Origin: Clostridiales bacterium
Lineage (GTDB): Bacteria > Bacillota > Clostridia > Peptostreptococcales > T1SED10-28
Direction of reading: 5' to 3'
DNA: 55,103 nt
NCBI GenBank assembly: GCA_007120165.1
Contig: SKOH01000032.1
Span: forward strand, 1-55,103
A program made the position numbers and the translations under genes. A model generated the notes under the pieces. It had not been told where the DNA came from. It searched no databases and saw only the letters and a program-made list of their open reading frames with translations. Shown here piece after piece: positions 8,963 through 18,706 of this stretch (the first letter of the stretch is position 1; each line of letters starts with the position of its first letter).

Positions 8963-9853
8963 CTAGGAGGATTTCGCCCCTTGGTAGGATTTTTTTGCCA
9001 CTTGTCTTTCTTTGATCATTACCCATACCGGAGTAGCTATAAAAATCGAGGAGTAAGTACCACTCAGAATACCGGCGATTAAGGGAAGGGCAAAGGTTCT
9101 AATTTGTTCAACACCGAGTATATATAATGCTATGATTGTAACTAAGGTCGTAACCGAGGTAATAATAGAACGTTTAAGGGTTTGGGCGATACTGGTATTC
9201 CCCAGCTCCACATAATTGTTTTTTTTCAAAAAGGGAATGTTTTCCCTGACTCTATCAAATACTACAATACTATCATTAATTGAATATCCAAGAATCGTTA
9301 ATATCGCTGCAATAAAAGGGTTATTAATGGGAATATTTAAAATTGCATAAACCGATAAAACGATTAAAATATCATGTAATAACGCAGTTAATGAGGCAAT
9401 TCCATAGGAAAGTTCAAAGCGAAAGGTGATATAAATAAGCATTCCTATCGCCGAAATCAATATAGAAAGCAGAGCTCTTTGTTGGATCTCCTGTCCCACA
9501 GCTGGACCAAACTGATCGACTCGCAGGGGTTGATCAGAAGAAAGATTATAACGTTCCTGTAAGTCATTAAAGAGCGCTCTCCGTTCGGCACTACTCAGAT
9601 CTTCTGAAGTTCTAATTACGATGTTATTCCGGTCGGTCCCAATGTGATTAATGCTAGCTCCGGGATCATATTGCTCTAAGGATTCACGAATATCTTCACT
9701 CTCCACATATTGTTCCATATCAATTTCTATTTCCGTGCCTCCGGTAAAATCAATACCGAGTTCTACTCCTTGTATTAATGTAAATATCCCACCGGCTAAA
9801 ATAATCAAGGCAGAAATAATAAAAAAGTATTTTTTATTTTCAACAATTTTCAT
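8963..9853 (-). CDS. secF: Protein translocase subunit SecF
   Basis: A 296-residue membrane protein that, with SecD, uses the ion gradient to help complete Sec-dependent export. It has an N-terminal membrane helix with the GVELGIDFTGGTEIEI motif, a short external domain (about 40-115), and five further hydrophobic segments. These contain the SecF signatures LGYSINDSIVVFDRVREN (about 186-203) and the GT(Y/F)SSIFIATP motif near the end. The ATG is preceded by AGGGGGC. SecD ends 11 bases upstream, so the two are translated together. A strong terminator follows. Confidence 0.96.
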   Translation of the reverse strand: MKIVENKKYFFIISALIILAGGIFTLIQGVELGIDFTGGTEIEIDMEQYVESEDIRESLEQYDPGASINHIGTDRNNIVIRTSEDLSSAERRALFNDLQERYNLSSDQPLRVDQFGPAVGQEIQQRALLSILISAIGMLIYITFRFELSYGIASLTALLHDILIVLSVYAILNIPINNPFIAAILTILGYSINDSIVVFDRVRENIPFLKKNNYVELGNTSIAQTLKRSIITSVTTLVTIIALYILGVEQIRTFALPLIAGILSGTYSSIFIATPVWVMIKERQVAKKSYQGAKSS

Positions 9854-9864
9854 GATAAGCCCCC

Positions 9865-11124
9865 TTACTTTAACCCGAATAGGGTTTTGCTTTTTCGAGT
9901 ATTGATTTTAACTACAAGACGTAGTAACAGCCGGGTAATGATAATGGCGGAGAACATACTGCAAAGTATTCCGATTATAAGAAGAATCGCAAAACCTCGA
10001 ATCGGTCCGGTACCAAACTGATAGAGAACAACTCCGGCAATTAAGGTTGTAACATTCGCATCGAGAATGGTACTGAAAGCACGCTTGAACCCTGATTCGA
10101 TAGCGACCCGGACGGTTTTTCCGGTTCCGATATCCTCTTTAATCCGTTCAAAAATAATAACATTTGCATCCACAGCCATTCCAATTGACAGGAGTAACGC
10201 TGCAATCCCTGGAAGGGTGACGGTGGCGTTTAAGAAAACAATAACCCCGAATACCAGCAGTATATAAACGGTTAAAGCGATATCGGCAACTAAACCCGGT
10301 ATTTTATATATAACGATCATAAAGAGCATTAATAACGAAATCCCGATGATTGCAGCTTGCACACTTCTTTCCAAAGCATATTCCCCTAGCGTTGCAGTAA
10401 TTGTAGACGTTCGAACTTCTTCCAGTTCCACCGGCAAAGCTCCCGCTCGGATGAGGGCTGCGAGCTCGGCGGCCGACTCAATAGTAAAGTTCCCAGAAAT
10501 TGTGGGTCGTCCATCAGCAATCCGATCTTCTACAGTCGGAGCAGAGATGACTTCTCCATCCAGAATTATTTCAATGATCCGGTCCTCTTCAGGAAATTGT
10601 GGAAGTTGAGCTAACTCTCCCGTGGTTTCTGCAAAGGCCTCCCTGGCACCGGCATCTAATTCCAATGCCACATAAGGACGATTTCCATCCATCATTACCC
10701 GGGCATCGTTTACATCATTACCGGAAATCACCAGATTCCCATCAGGATCAATAAATTCTAACCGAGCAGTGGTTCCTATCATTGCAATAGCGTCTTCTGC
10801 TTCTTCCACACCAGGAAGCTCTACCCGTACCCGGTCGTCACCCTCCCGGACAATAACCGGTTCGGTAAGTCCCAAACTGTCTACCCGAAGCCGAAAGATT
10901 TCAATGACCTGTTCGATTTCCCGGTCCAACTCCGCTCCGGTAGAATCGGTATCGGCTTCGTATACCAAATATACCCCGCCCTGTAAATCCAGCCCCTGGT
11001 TGATGGATTCTGAAAGCGGCGCAATCGATACGCCTCCCACATTAAGACCCATAAAAGCGGTATATGCTCCTGCTGCCACCAGTAAGATAATAAAAATAAA
11101 GGCAATTAAGCTCTTTGTATTCAT
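9865..11124 (-). CDS. secD: Protein translocase subunit SecD
   Basis: A 419-residue RND-type export motor. An N-terminal helix is followed by the GLDLQGGVYLVYE motif (about 45-57). A compact external domain (about 60-220) is very rich in Asp and Glu. Five C-terminal membrane segments follow, with the SecD signature GMAVDANVIIFERIKED. The external part is much shorter than in E. coli SecD, as usual for Firmicutes. Its acidity suggests adaptation to salt or alkali (inference). The start overlaps the end of the gamma-carbonic anhydrase-like gene by 4 bases. yajC, normally nearby, is missing. Confidence 0.96.
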   Translation of the reverse strand: MNTKSLIAFIFIILLVAAGAYTAFMGLNVGGVSIAPLSESINQGLDLQGGVYLVYEADTDSTGAELDREIEQVIEIFRLRVDSLGLTEPVIVREGDDRVRVELPGVEEAEDAIAMIGTTARLEFIDPDGNLVISGNDVNDARVMMDGNRPYVALELDAGAREAFAETTGELAQLPQFPEEDRIIEIILDGEVISAPTVEDRIADGRPTISGNFTIESAAELAALIRAGALPVELEEVRTSTITATLGEYALERSVQAAIIGISLLMLFMIVIYKIPGLVADIALTVYILLVFGVIVFLNATVTLPGIAALLLSIGMAVDANVIIFERIKEDIGTGKTVRVAIESGFKRAFSTILDANVTTLIAGVVLYQFGTGPIRGFAILLIIGILCSMFSAIIITRLLLRLVVKINTRKSKTLFGLK

Positions 11125-11642
11125 CGCCGAACCTCCTTATTCCTCTTATGATCTTGCCCATACTCTGCATAATGTAGTGCAGAATCTTTAATTCCTTTAA
11201 TTTCTTCATCGGTGAGTTTACGGACCACTTTTCCGGGAGATCCAAGAACCAATACTCCGGACGGAATTTCTTTCTCCGATGTTACCATAGCTCCTGCGCC
11301 AATAATGGTATTCTCTCCAATCTTTGCACCGTCGAGGATAATCGATCCCATACCAATCAAACAGTTATTCCCTACGTTACACGCGTGGACTATAGCATTA
11401 TGTCCCACGGTAATATAATCTCCTAAAATTGTTGAGTATTTATGACTGATATGAAGTACACTGTTGTCTTGAATATTCGTATACTTTCCGATTTCTATCT
11501 TGTTATAGTCCCCGCGAAGGACCACGTTGTACCAGATACTTGATTTTTCTTTCACCGAGACTCTGCCGATGATTGTGGCATTCGGAGCTATATAAGCATC
11601 ACTATGAATCTTTGGCATTTTCCCTTGGTGTTCTAAAATCAT
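11121..11642 (-). CDS. Gamma-carbonic anhydrase-like / hexapeptide-repeat protein
   Basis: A 173-residue left-handed beta-helix protein with regular hexapeptide repeats (for example IGRVSVKEKSSIW, IGENTIIGAGAMV). The three metal-binding histidines expected of the family can be placed in HISHKYS and VGHNAIVHACNVG. It matches the YrdA/PaaY group, annotated as gamma-carbonic anhydrases; enzymatic activity varies and is not proven by sequence. The ATG overlaps the scfB stop codon as TGATG, so the two are translationally coupled. An upstream in-frame TTG at 11645 is not needed. The stop overlaps the secD start. Confidence 0.88.
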   Translation of the reverse strand: MILEHQGKMPKIHSDAYIAPNATIIGRVSVKEKSSIWYNVVLRGDYNKIEIGKYTNIQDNSVLHISHKYSTILGDYITVGHNAIVHACNVGNNCLIGMGSIILDGAKIGENTIIGAGAMVTSEKEIPSGVLVLGSPGKVVRKLTDEEIKGIKDSALHYAEYGQDHKRNKEVRR

Positions 11643-13009
11643 CAACGATCCCTCCCCAATTTTTTTTTGGCTTCAATAATAATGGAGTTTTGAATCCGTT
11701 TTTTTTCCATTTCACATCCCAGTTCATAAGGTTTTAATAAACTATCATTTTCATGATACGCATTGGCATGACAACCACCACTACAATAGTATTTAGCCCA
11801 GCATTTTCTACAGGATTCTTTATTATCCACACTGGCATTCTTAAAGTTCTTTTTAATTTCAGTGTCCAGTTCCTCTTGATCCCAGATACTGCCCATTTTA
11901 AAATCCGGATTCCCTGCAAACTGATGGCAAGGATAGACTTCCCCTTCCGGGGTTACAGAAACGTATTCTACACCGGCTCCACAACCTAATGCCCGTTTTT
12001 CCTGGCATGGATTTTTTTGTAGATTCATTTTAAAGTGAAAAAAATCAAATTCCTCTTTTGTTCCTTTTTTATTAAAATAAGCCTGTTCAAGAATATCGTA
12101 CTGTGCATTAATTTCCTCTAAATCCTCGTAACCCAGAGCGTAATCCTCTTTACTGGGAGCAACTACCGGTTCTACTGAAATATTACGGAAACCCTGTTCT
12201 GCAAGATGAATCACGTCCTTGGAAAAATCTTTGTTGAATTTAGTAAAAGTGCCCCGGACATAATAAGGCTTATCTCCCCTTTTTTCCACCATCCGTTTGA
12301 TTTTAGGAAGTATTAGATCATAAGTCCCTTTATTATTGACCGTATAGCGCATTCGGTCATTCGTTTCTTTATTTCCATCTATACTAAGTACAATATTTTC
12401 CATGTTTTCATTTATATAATTCATATTCTCTTCATTTAGCAGGGTCCCGTTGGTCGTGATCGTAAAACGCATATTCTTATTCCATTCTTTAGCTTTATTC
12501 TTACCATACTCCACTAAATCCTTTACCACTTGGAAGTTCATCAAAGGTTCTCCTCCGAAGAAATCCACTTCCAAATTCCGTCTATTTCCGGAATTTTCTA
12601 TCAAGAAATCCAAAGCCTTTGCTCCGGTGTCAAAGTCCATTAAAAGATTTTCTCCTTTAAAATTCCCCTGGGAAGCAAAGCAGTATTTACAGCGTATATT
12701 GCAATCATGGGCAATGTGTAGGCAGAGGGCTTTGATCACATGTTCAAAGTTATCACCCCGCTTAACCTCTCCTGTAAAAAGCTGTTCTTCGCTGATAAGC
12801 TGTTCTAATTCATCCATAGCAACTCTCAAGTCCTCTGAATTATACTTCTCTTTTAAGGCGGTTATAATCTTTTCTTTATCAACCTTTGGTGTTTTATTTC
12901 TCGGAAAGTATTCTAAAATATCATAAATCATTTTATCGACAATATGAACCGCTCCGCTGTTCACATCCAAAACCACTGGAATATTATCTTTTTCAAACTG
13001 ATAAATCAT
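11642..13009 (-). CDS. scfB: SCIFF peptide maturase, radical SAM/SPASM enzyme
   Basis: A 455-residue radical SAM enzyme that forms Cys-to-alpha-carbon thioether links in the SCIFF peptide encoded just upstream. An N-terminal peptide-binding RRE-like region (about 1-85) precedes the radical SAM motif CNIRCKYC (about 98-105). The SPASM/twitch region has CGAG, YPCHQF and CRKCWAKYYCSGGC, which would carry two auxiliary 4Fe-4S clusters. The ATG follows AAGGGTG. A hairpin terminator separates it from the peptide gene, so the peptide should be made in excess over the enzyme. Pairing with a real SCIFF peptide makes the call firm. Confidence 0.95.
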   Translation of the reverse strand: MIYQFEKDNIPVVLDVNSGAVHIVDKMIYDILEYFPRNKTPKVDKEKIITALKEKYNSEDLRVAMDELEQLISEEQLFTGEVKRGDNFEHVIKALCLHIAHDCNIRCKYCFASQGNFKGENLLMDFDTGAKALDFLIENSGNRRNLEVDFFGGEPLMNFQVVKDLVEYGKNKAKEWNKNMRFTITTNGTLLNEENMNYINENMENIVLSIDGNKETNDRMRYTVNNKGTYDLILPKIKRMVEKRGDKPYYVRGTFTKFNKDFSKDVIHLAEQGFRNISVEPVVAPSKEDYALGYEDLEEINAQYDILEQAYFNKKGTKEEFDFFHFKMNLQKNPCQEKRALGCGAGVEYVSVTPEGEVYPCHQFAGNPDFKMGSIWDQEELDTEIKKNFKNASVDNKESCRKCWAKYYCSGGCHANAYHENDSLLKPYELGCEMEKKRIQNSIIIEAKKKLGRDR

Positions 13010-13036
13010 AATTTCACCCTTCTTTCTGATTCTCTC

Positions 13037-13070
13037 ATTAAAAAACAGCAGTAAGAATCGACTGCTGTTT
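13037..13070 (-). terminator. Hairpin terminator/attenuator between SCIFF peptide and maturase
   Basis: On the minus strand AAACAGCAGT and ACTGCTGTTT form a 10-bp stem around an 8-base loop and are followed by a T-run. Its place inside the scfA-scfB unit suggests partial termination that keeps enzyme levels below peptide levels. Confidence 0.85.
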
Positions 13071-13084
13071 GCTATGCTGATGTT

Positions 13085-13231
13085 TTACCGATTGGGGTTT
13101 TCACAATCCTGGTTCCCCACGGTGCATGAAGTTTTGCATGCGGATTGGCAAGATGTTTGACATTCTCCACATCCGGTGAATTTTTCTTCCTTTGTTGTGG
13201 TGCCACGTACAAGAGTTGTAATAAAAGTCAT
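13085..13231 (-). CDS. scfA: SCIFF peptide (six cysteines in forty-five residues)
   Basis: A 48-residue ribosomally made peptide, substrate of the radical SAM maturase downstream. The leader-like N-terminus MTFITTLVRGTTTKEE is followed by the near-invariant core CGECQTSCQSACKTSC (residues 21-36) and a sixth Cys at position 43. That is exactly the six-cysteine pattern of the SCIFF family, found almost universally in Clostridia. The ATG follows GGAAAGGAG. The biological role of the mature peptide is still unknown in the field. The extra three residues after the usual Glu-Asn end (PNR) are a small variation. Confidence 0.95.
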   Translation of the reverse strand: MTFITTLVRGTTTKEEKFTGCGECQTSCQSACKTSCTVGNQDCENPNR

Positions 13232-13263
13232 GGTCTTACTCCTTTCCATATAATTTCGTATCA

Positions 13264-13269
13264 ATTATA
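13264..13269 (-). promoter_or_regulatory. Likely -10 box of the SCIFF gene
   Basis: A consensus TATAAT lies on the minus strand about 33 bases before the SCIFF start codon, between the peptide gene and the tgt stop. The -35 region is T-rich and poorly matched, so only the -10 is called. Confidence 0.45.
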
Positions 13270-13311
13270 TCACAAAAAAGACTTTAGAAAAACAATAAAG
13301 ATTAGGAGGGC

Positions 13312-14433
<1,122 letters not shown>

Positions 14434-14443
14434 CTAAAACTGG

Positions 14444-15469
14444 TTATTTAATAAACATCGCATCTCCAAAACTATAAAATCGATATTCTTTACTGATTGC
14501 TTCTTGATAGGCTTTCATAGTGTTTTCTCTACCGGCAAAAGCACTTACCAACATAATTAATGTAGACTTCGGCAAATGAAAATTAGTGATCAGTCCATCG
14601 ATTCCGTTAAACTTATATCCGGGATATATAAAAATATCGGTCCAGCCACTTCCCGCTTCTACAGTTCCATCTTCTTGGGCAATGGATTCTAAAGTTCTAC
14701 AGCTCGTGGTCCCTACGGCAATGACACTTTTTTTGTTGATTCTTGTCTGATTGATAATATCTGCAACTTCGGGACTGATATGATAGAATTCCGAATGCAT
14801 CTTATGGTCCAGGATATTATCAGTCTCCACTGGTTTGAACGTTCCAAGACCGACATGCAAAGTGATGTATACAATATTAACCCCTTTATCCTTTAGTTCC
14901 TGCATCACCTCTTCGGTAAAATGTAAACCGGCGGTCGGTGCAGCCACTGAGCCTCTGTTTTTCGAATAAATGGTTTGGTAACGATCGGGATTCTGTAACG
15001 TTTCACCGATATATGGCGGCAGTGGCATTTCTCCTAATTGATCCAATACTTTATAGAAATCCCCAGTATAATGAAACTCCACTAATCGAAGGCCTTCTTC
15101 CCGTTCCTCCACTACCGTTCCCTCTAACAATCCTTCTTTAAAGATTATTTCCGTTCCTGCTTTTAATTTTTTTGCAGGGCGGGCCATAACCAGCCAGGTT
15201 TTTTCCAGTTCTTCTGCAACTAAAAGAACCTCCACCTTTCCACCGGTTTCTTTTTTCTTACCATATAATCGTGCTGGAATAACCTTTGTATCATTTAAAA
15301 CCAAGGTATCCCCCGAAGCTAAATTCTCAGAAATCTCAAAAAATCTTTTATGTTCAATTTCTCCCGAACTACGGTTCAACATTAACATTTTCGAGTCATC
15401 CCGTTTTTCAATCGGGTGCTGAGCAATTAAGTGTTCCGGAAGATTGAAGTTAAATTCATCTGTTTTCAT
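14444..15469 (-). CDS. queA: S-adenosylmethionine:tRNA ribosyltransferase-isomerase
   Basis: A 341-residue enzyme that transfers and rearranges the ribosyl group of SAM onto preQ1-tRNA to give epoxyqueuosine. The family start FNLPEHLIAQHPIEKRDDS, the VLNDTKVIPARLYG motif, VAAPTAGLHFT and HVGLGTFKPVE, and the C-terminal LITNFHLPKSTLIMLVSAF are all seen. The ATG is preceded by AGGTGG. It is followed by tgt at a short spacing, so the two form an operon. Upstream is ruvB, after a gap of about 115 bp. Confidence 0.97.
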   Translation of the reverse strand: MKTDEFNFNLPEHLIAQHPIEKRDDSKMLMLNRSSGEIEHKRFFEISENLASGDTLVLNDTKVIPARLYGKKKETGGKVEVLLVAEELEKTWLVMARPAKKLKAGTEIIFKEGLLEGTVVEEREEGLRLVEFHYTGDFYKVLDQLGEMPLPPYIGETLQNPDRYQTIYSKNRGSVAAPTAGLHFTEEVMQELKDKGVNIVYITLHVGLGTFKPVETDNILDHKMHSEFYHISPEVADIINQTRINKKSVIAVGTTSCRTLESIAQEDGTVEAGSGWTDIFIYPGYKFNGIDGLITNFHLPKSTLIMLVSAFAGRENTMKAYQEAISKEYRFYSFGDAMFIK

Positions 15470-15585
15470 TTTCGTTGTTCCACCTCTGTTTAGTTAATTC
15501 CGATAATAGTAATTCCAATAATTTATTAGCTGCTTTTTACTTCGCTATTATTTTTCTTAATTTTGCCCTATGATAACCCCATGTA

Positions 15586-16611
15586 TTAACTTCTAGAGAA
15601 ACCGAAATGATCATAGGCCTTTACCGATGCGATTCTTCCTCTCGGAGTACGGCTTAGAAAACCTTTTTGAAGTAAAAAGGGTTCGTATACATCTTCTATA
15701 GTGTTTTTTTCTTCACCGGTTGATGCGGCCAGGGTATCAATTCCCACAGGACCTCCTCCAAAATTTTGAATGATTACTTCGATAATTTTCTGATCCACTT
15801 TATCCAGGCCAAGCTTATCTATTTCCAGTAACTCCAGTGCTTTATGAGCAGTACTCAACGTGATTTTCCCATCACCCTTTACCTCTGCATAGTCCCGGAT
15901 ACGCTTTAGGAGACGATTGGCAATTCTAGGAGTACCCCGGGAACGAAGGGCAATTTCCTCTGCTCCTTCCTCTTCAATGGGGATATTTAAAATTCCGGCA
16001 GACCGAATAACAATTAATTTAAGCTCCTCCATGGAGTAATGTTCAAGTTTATTAATAATGCCGAATCGATCCCTAAGAGGCGAAGTTAATAAACCGGCTC
16101 TTGTGGTGGCGCCGATCAATGTGAATTTCGTTAAATCCAAACGAATACTCCTTGCACTGGGCCCCTTCCCAACAATAATATCAAGGGCATAATCCTCCAT
16201 CGCCGGATACAGTATTTCTTCAACAGCACGGTTCAATCGATGAATTTCGTCGATAAAAAGTACGTCCCCGGCTTTTAAATTTGTTAAAATGGCGGCTAAA
16301 TCACCGGGACGTTCAATAGCCGGTCCGGAAGTGATTCGAATATTTGCAGTCATTTCTGTGGCAATAATACTTGCCAGGGTGGTTTTTCCTAATCCCGGCG
16401 GACCATATAACAGGACATGATCCAGGCATTCTCCTCTAAGCTGGGAAGCCTTTAAAAAGATCTCCAATTTTTCTTTTGCCTTCGTTTGACCAATGTAGTC
16501 CTTAAGGAACTTAGGCCGAAGCCCTTGATCCATTTCATGATCTTCTTCCCTTTTCAAGGTGGAGACCAATCGATCTTCTAATTCAAAATCCAAATCATTG
16601 TTAAATTCCAT
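15586..16611 (-). CDS. ruvB: Holliday junction branch migration helicase RuvB
   Basis: A 341-residue AAA+ motor that drives branch migration of Holliday junctions with RuvA. Walker [12 protein letters not shown] (about 69-79), Walker B DEIHRLN, sensor 1 TTRAG and the C-terminal winged-helix domain ending RTPRGRIAS are present, and the N-terminus contains [12 protein letters not shown]. The ATG follows AAAGGAG. ruvA lies 13 bases upstream. ruvC is not next to them, which is normal for many Firmicutes that use RecU instead. Confidence 0.97.
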   Translation of the reverse strand: MEFNNDLDFELEDRLVSTLKREEDHEMDQGLRPKFLKDYIGQTKAKEKLEIFLKASQLRGECLDHVLLYGPPGLGKTTLASIIATEMTANIRITSGPAIERPGDLAAILTNLKAGDVLFIDEIHRLNRAVEEILYPAMEDYALDIIVGKGPSARSIRLDLTKFTLIGATTRAGLLTSPLRDRFGIINKLEHYSMEELKLIVIRSAGILNIPIEEEGAEEIALRSRGTPRIANRLLKRIRDYAEVKGDGKITLSTAHKALELLEIDKLGLDKVDQKIIEVIIQNFGGGPVGIDTLAASTGEEKNTIEDVYEPFLLQKGFLSRTPRGRIASVKAYDHFGFSRS

Positions 16612-16624
16612 GGTTTTGACTCCT

Positions 16625-17218
16625 TTACGATTTCATAAGAAGTTTTAAGGATTCTTTAATCATTTCATCAACGGATAAACTTTTGTTTTCCAATGAATTT
16701 ACCACTTTCTGACCTTCATGTTTAGTATATCCCAATGACATTAACGCATCAATAGTTTCCTGATTAACAATATCATCTTTAGCAGCTATTGGGACGGAAT
16801 GGTCTGAAGTTAAATCCATAGCCGAAAGTTTGTCTCTCAGCTCTACGATCATACGCTCAGCCGTCTTTTTTCCGACCCCGGGGGCTTTTGAAATATTTGC
16901 GGTGGAACCTTCATAAATATTTATAGCCAGTTCTTTGGGGGTGAAATAGGAAAGAATTCCACAGGCTACTTTCGCTCCAATTTTTGAAACGGACCGTAGT
17001 TGGTGAAACATTCTTAATTCCTCCTTAGTATTAAATCCAAAGAGAACCATTTCATCTTCCCGTAGCGCAAGATGGGTATATATCGTAGTTTTTTCCCCTA
17101 CATGAACTTGATTTATGGTATTTTCAGTGGTGTTTATCTTATAACCGATCCCATTTACTTCTAGAACGATGAATCCTAGGTCTTTACTGTGAATTTTTCC
17201 ATCTATAAACTCAAACAT
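16625..17218 (-). CDS. ruvA: Holliday junction branch migration protein RuvA
   Basis: A 197-residue tetrameric junction-binding protein. It has an N-terminal OB-fold ([28 protein letters not shown] region), two helix-hairpin-helix motifs ([16 protein letters not shown] and [16 protein letters not shown]), and a small C-terminal domain that contacts RuvB. The frame stays open to 17287, but the first 23 codons have no family match. The ATG at 17218 gives the normal RuvA N-terminus and is used. Its ribosome site (GTAGGA) is modest. ruvB follows closely. Confidence 0.95.
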   Translation of the reverse strand: MFEFIDGKIHSKDLGFIVLEVNGIGYKINTTENTINQVHVGEKTTIYTHLALREDEMVLFGFNTKEELRMFHQLRSVSKIGAKVACGILSYFTPKELAINIYEGSTANISKAPGVGKKTAERMIVELRDKLSAMDLTSDHSVPIAAKDDIVNQETIDALMSLGYTKHEGQKVVNSLENKSLSVDEMIKESLKLLMKS

Positions 17219-17311
17219 TTTTATTCCTACTTTCTTAATATGATTGTATAAGTTCTCTACTAAGCATTCAATATAAGATGGGTCCATAGATTAAACTGAC
17301 ATAAACAAACA

Positions 17312-17337
17312 AAGCAGGGTTTTTACTCCCTACTTTT
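17312..17337 (-). terminator. Terminator at the end of the Fur-family gene
   Basis: On the minus strand AGTAGGG and CCCTGCT form a 7-bp stem with one G-U pair, followed by a T-rich tail. The first half of the stem overlaps the last codons and stop of the regulator gene. ruvA begins about 95 bases later. Confidence 0.65.
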
Positions 17338-17757
17338 CTGAGTGCATTCCTGGCAAAGCCCTAAGATTTCAAGCTTATGTTCAATTGGTGTAAATCCAAG
17401 TTTTTCAATTAATGTATTTTCTATATGGGAAACTGGACAATCTTTGAAAATCTCACTTTTTCCACAGGAAATACACACGATATGGTGATGATGTTCATTG
17501 GTTACACTAAGTTTGTATTGATCCACATGGTTGTCTAAGGATATTTTTTTTAAAACTCCAATCCTCATCATAACTTCGATATTCCGGTAAATTGTTGATA
17601 AATTAATACTTTTTTCATGCTTTTTGCTCCACTCAAAGACCTTCTCAGCTGACAACAGATGATTTTTTGCCTTCGTAAACGCTTTAATGATAATTTTTCG
17701 TTGTGGTGTGATTTTATATCCTTGGTCCTTCAGCTTTTGTTCAATGGAATCTTGCAT
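17323..17757 (-). CDS. Fur-family metal-responsive repressor (Fur/PerR/Zur type)
   Basis: A 144-residue transcription regulator. The N-terminal winged helix (about 1-85, with the ITPQRKIIIKAF helix and STIYRNIEVM recognition helix) precedes the dimerisation domain. That domain has HHHHIVCISCGK at about 92-103 and a second CQEC near the C-terminus. The two CxxC pairs form the structural zinc site. Whether the sensor metal is iron, manganese/peroxide or zinc cannot be settled by eye. It has its own promoter (17865-17893) and a leader of about 100 nt, then a terminator, so it is likely a single-gene transcript. Confidence 0.9.
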   Translation of the reverse strand: MQDSIEQKLKDQGYKITPQRKIIIKAFTKAKNHLLSAEKVFEWSKKHEKSINLSTIYRNIEVMMRIGVLKKISLDNHVDQYKLSVTNEHHHHIVCISCGKSEIFKDCPVSHIENTLIEKLGFTPIEHKLEILGLCQECTQKSRE

Positions 17758-17864
17758 AACTATCTCCTCGCATTAATCGACAATTATATATCGTAAGCCG
17801 CTGCTTCAAACTCAATCTGTGTAATCCTAAATCGGTTTTATAAGCAGACAGATATATTTATACA

Positions 17865-17893
17865 ATAATAAAACACCCATTTCCATATGTCAA
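17865..17893 (-). promoter_or_regulatory. Strong promoter of the Fur-family gene
   Basis: A consensus -35 TTGACA (17888-17893) and a -10 TATTAT (17865-17870) are spaced by 17 bases on the minus strand. Transcription would begin near 17858, leaving a leader of about 100 nt before the ATG at 17757. No convincing Fur box was seen in the leader. Confidence 0.75.
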
Positions 17894-17904
17894 GTAGCAG
17901 GATT

Positions 17905-18513
17905 TTATAGTTTTAACCCCATTTCCCTTCTTCTTAGAGCAAAACCAGCTATACCATAAAAGAGTAAAATGTTATCAAGAGTTTCTTCCTGATCCCCAGT
18001 AATATTATAGCCATCATCCTTTAACTTCTTTTTGATATTTTCTGTTATACTTTTAGATGCTTTATGTATGGTTTGAATCTCGGAACTATACAAGGATCTA
18101 TTAAATCTTAGAAAAAACATCAGCCATGTTTGGTAAAGTTTGTATTTATCATGACATTCCGTCGGCTTTAAAACTTCTTCGCAACGTATCATATGGGTGA
18201 TGTAGCCAATATAGATAAGTCCTTTAAATAACTTTTCTAATTCGAACATATCATTTTCATGAGGAAAATGATTGTTTTTTCTAAAATAGCCTCCAAACCG
18301 AGGGATTTCATCAGTGATTCGACCCACACCCCGAAGACTTACACTCTGTTGATCTGTTTCTGTTTTTAAAAATTTATTAATGCAATATTCCGAAACAGGG
18401 AAATTCCGGTTATTCTTCAGACTATTAATTTTACTATCTATGTTTATTATTTCGGTACTGGGTAAGACATTCTTAATCCCTGCAATACTCTCTCTCGTGA
18501 TCCATCTTTCCAC
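17905..18513 (-). CDS. Protein of unknown function, about 202 residues
   Basis: I do not recognise this protein. A GTG at 18513 is preceded by AAAGGAGG at ideal spacing and is the likely start; the frame is open 12 codons further but without a ribosome site. The product is soluble, with no signal peptide or clear membrane segment. The C-terminal half looks helical and rich in aromatic and charged residues (YQTWLMFFLRFNRS, IHKASKSITENIKKKLKDD). The middle has a short Gly/Arg/Phe-rich stretch (RGVGRITDEIPRFGGYF). It lies between the Fur-family gene and the selenoprotein. Function is unknown and no assignment is offered. Confidence 0.75.
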   Translation of the reverse strand: MERWITRESIAGIKNVLPSTEIINIDSKINSLKNNRNFPVSEYCINKFLKTETDQQSVSLRGVGRITDEIPRFGGYFRKNNHFPHENDMFELEKLFKGLIYIGYITHMIRCEEVLKPTECHDKYKLYQTWLMFFLRFNRSLYSSEIQTIHKASKSITENIKKKLKDDGYNITGDQEETLDNILLFYGIAGFALRRREMGLKL

Positions 18514-18649
18514 CGTTAACCTCCTTTCCTTGCTTACAATATTATACATATGATTGCTTAATCATTGTATTCTTTATTATTTTAATATGTAATTAACTCA
18601 CTTACAATATAAATTTGAAATATCTTTTGCATTGATCTTTTTATTTCCA

Positions 18650-18683
18650 ATAAAAGTAACTCTGCATCCCTTAGGTTGCAGAG
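18650..18683 (-). terminator. Terminator after the selenoprotein gene
   Basis: On the minus strand CTCTGCA and TGCAGAG form a perfect 7-bp stem around a 10-base loop, followed by a T-rich stretch. It ends the small selenoprotein transcript before the 202-residue orphan gene. Confidence 0.7.
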
Positions 18684-18706
18684 CTGATAGAATATTTCCT
18701 CAAAAT

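Noticed and set aside
17219-17287. A 23-codon N-terminal extension of RuvA
   Set aside because: The extra residues have no match to RuvA and the usual MFEF start has a ribosome site.
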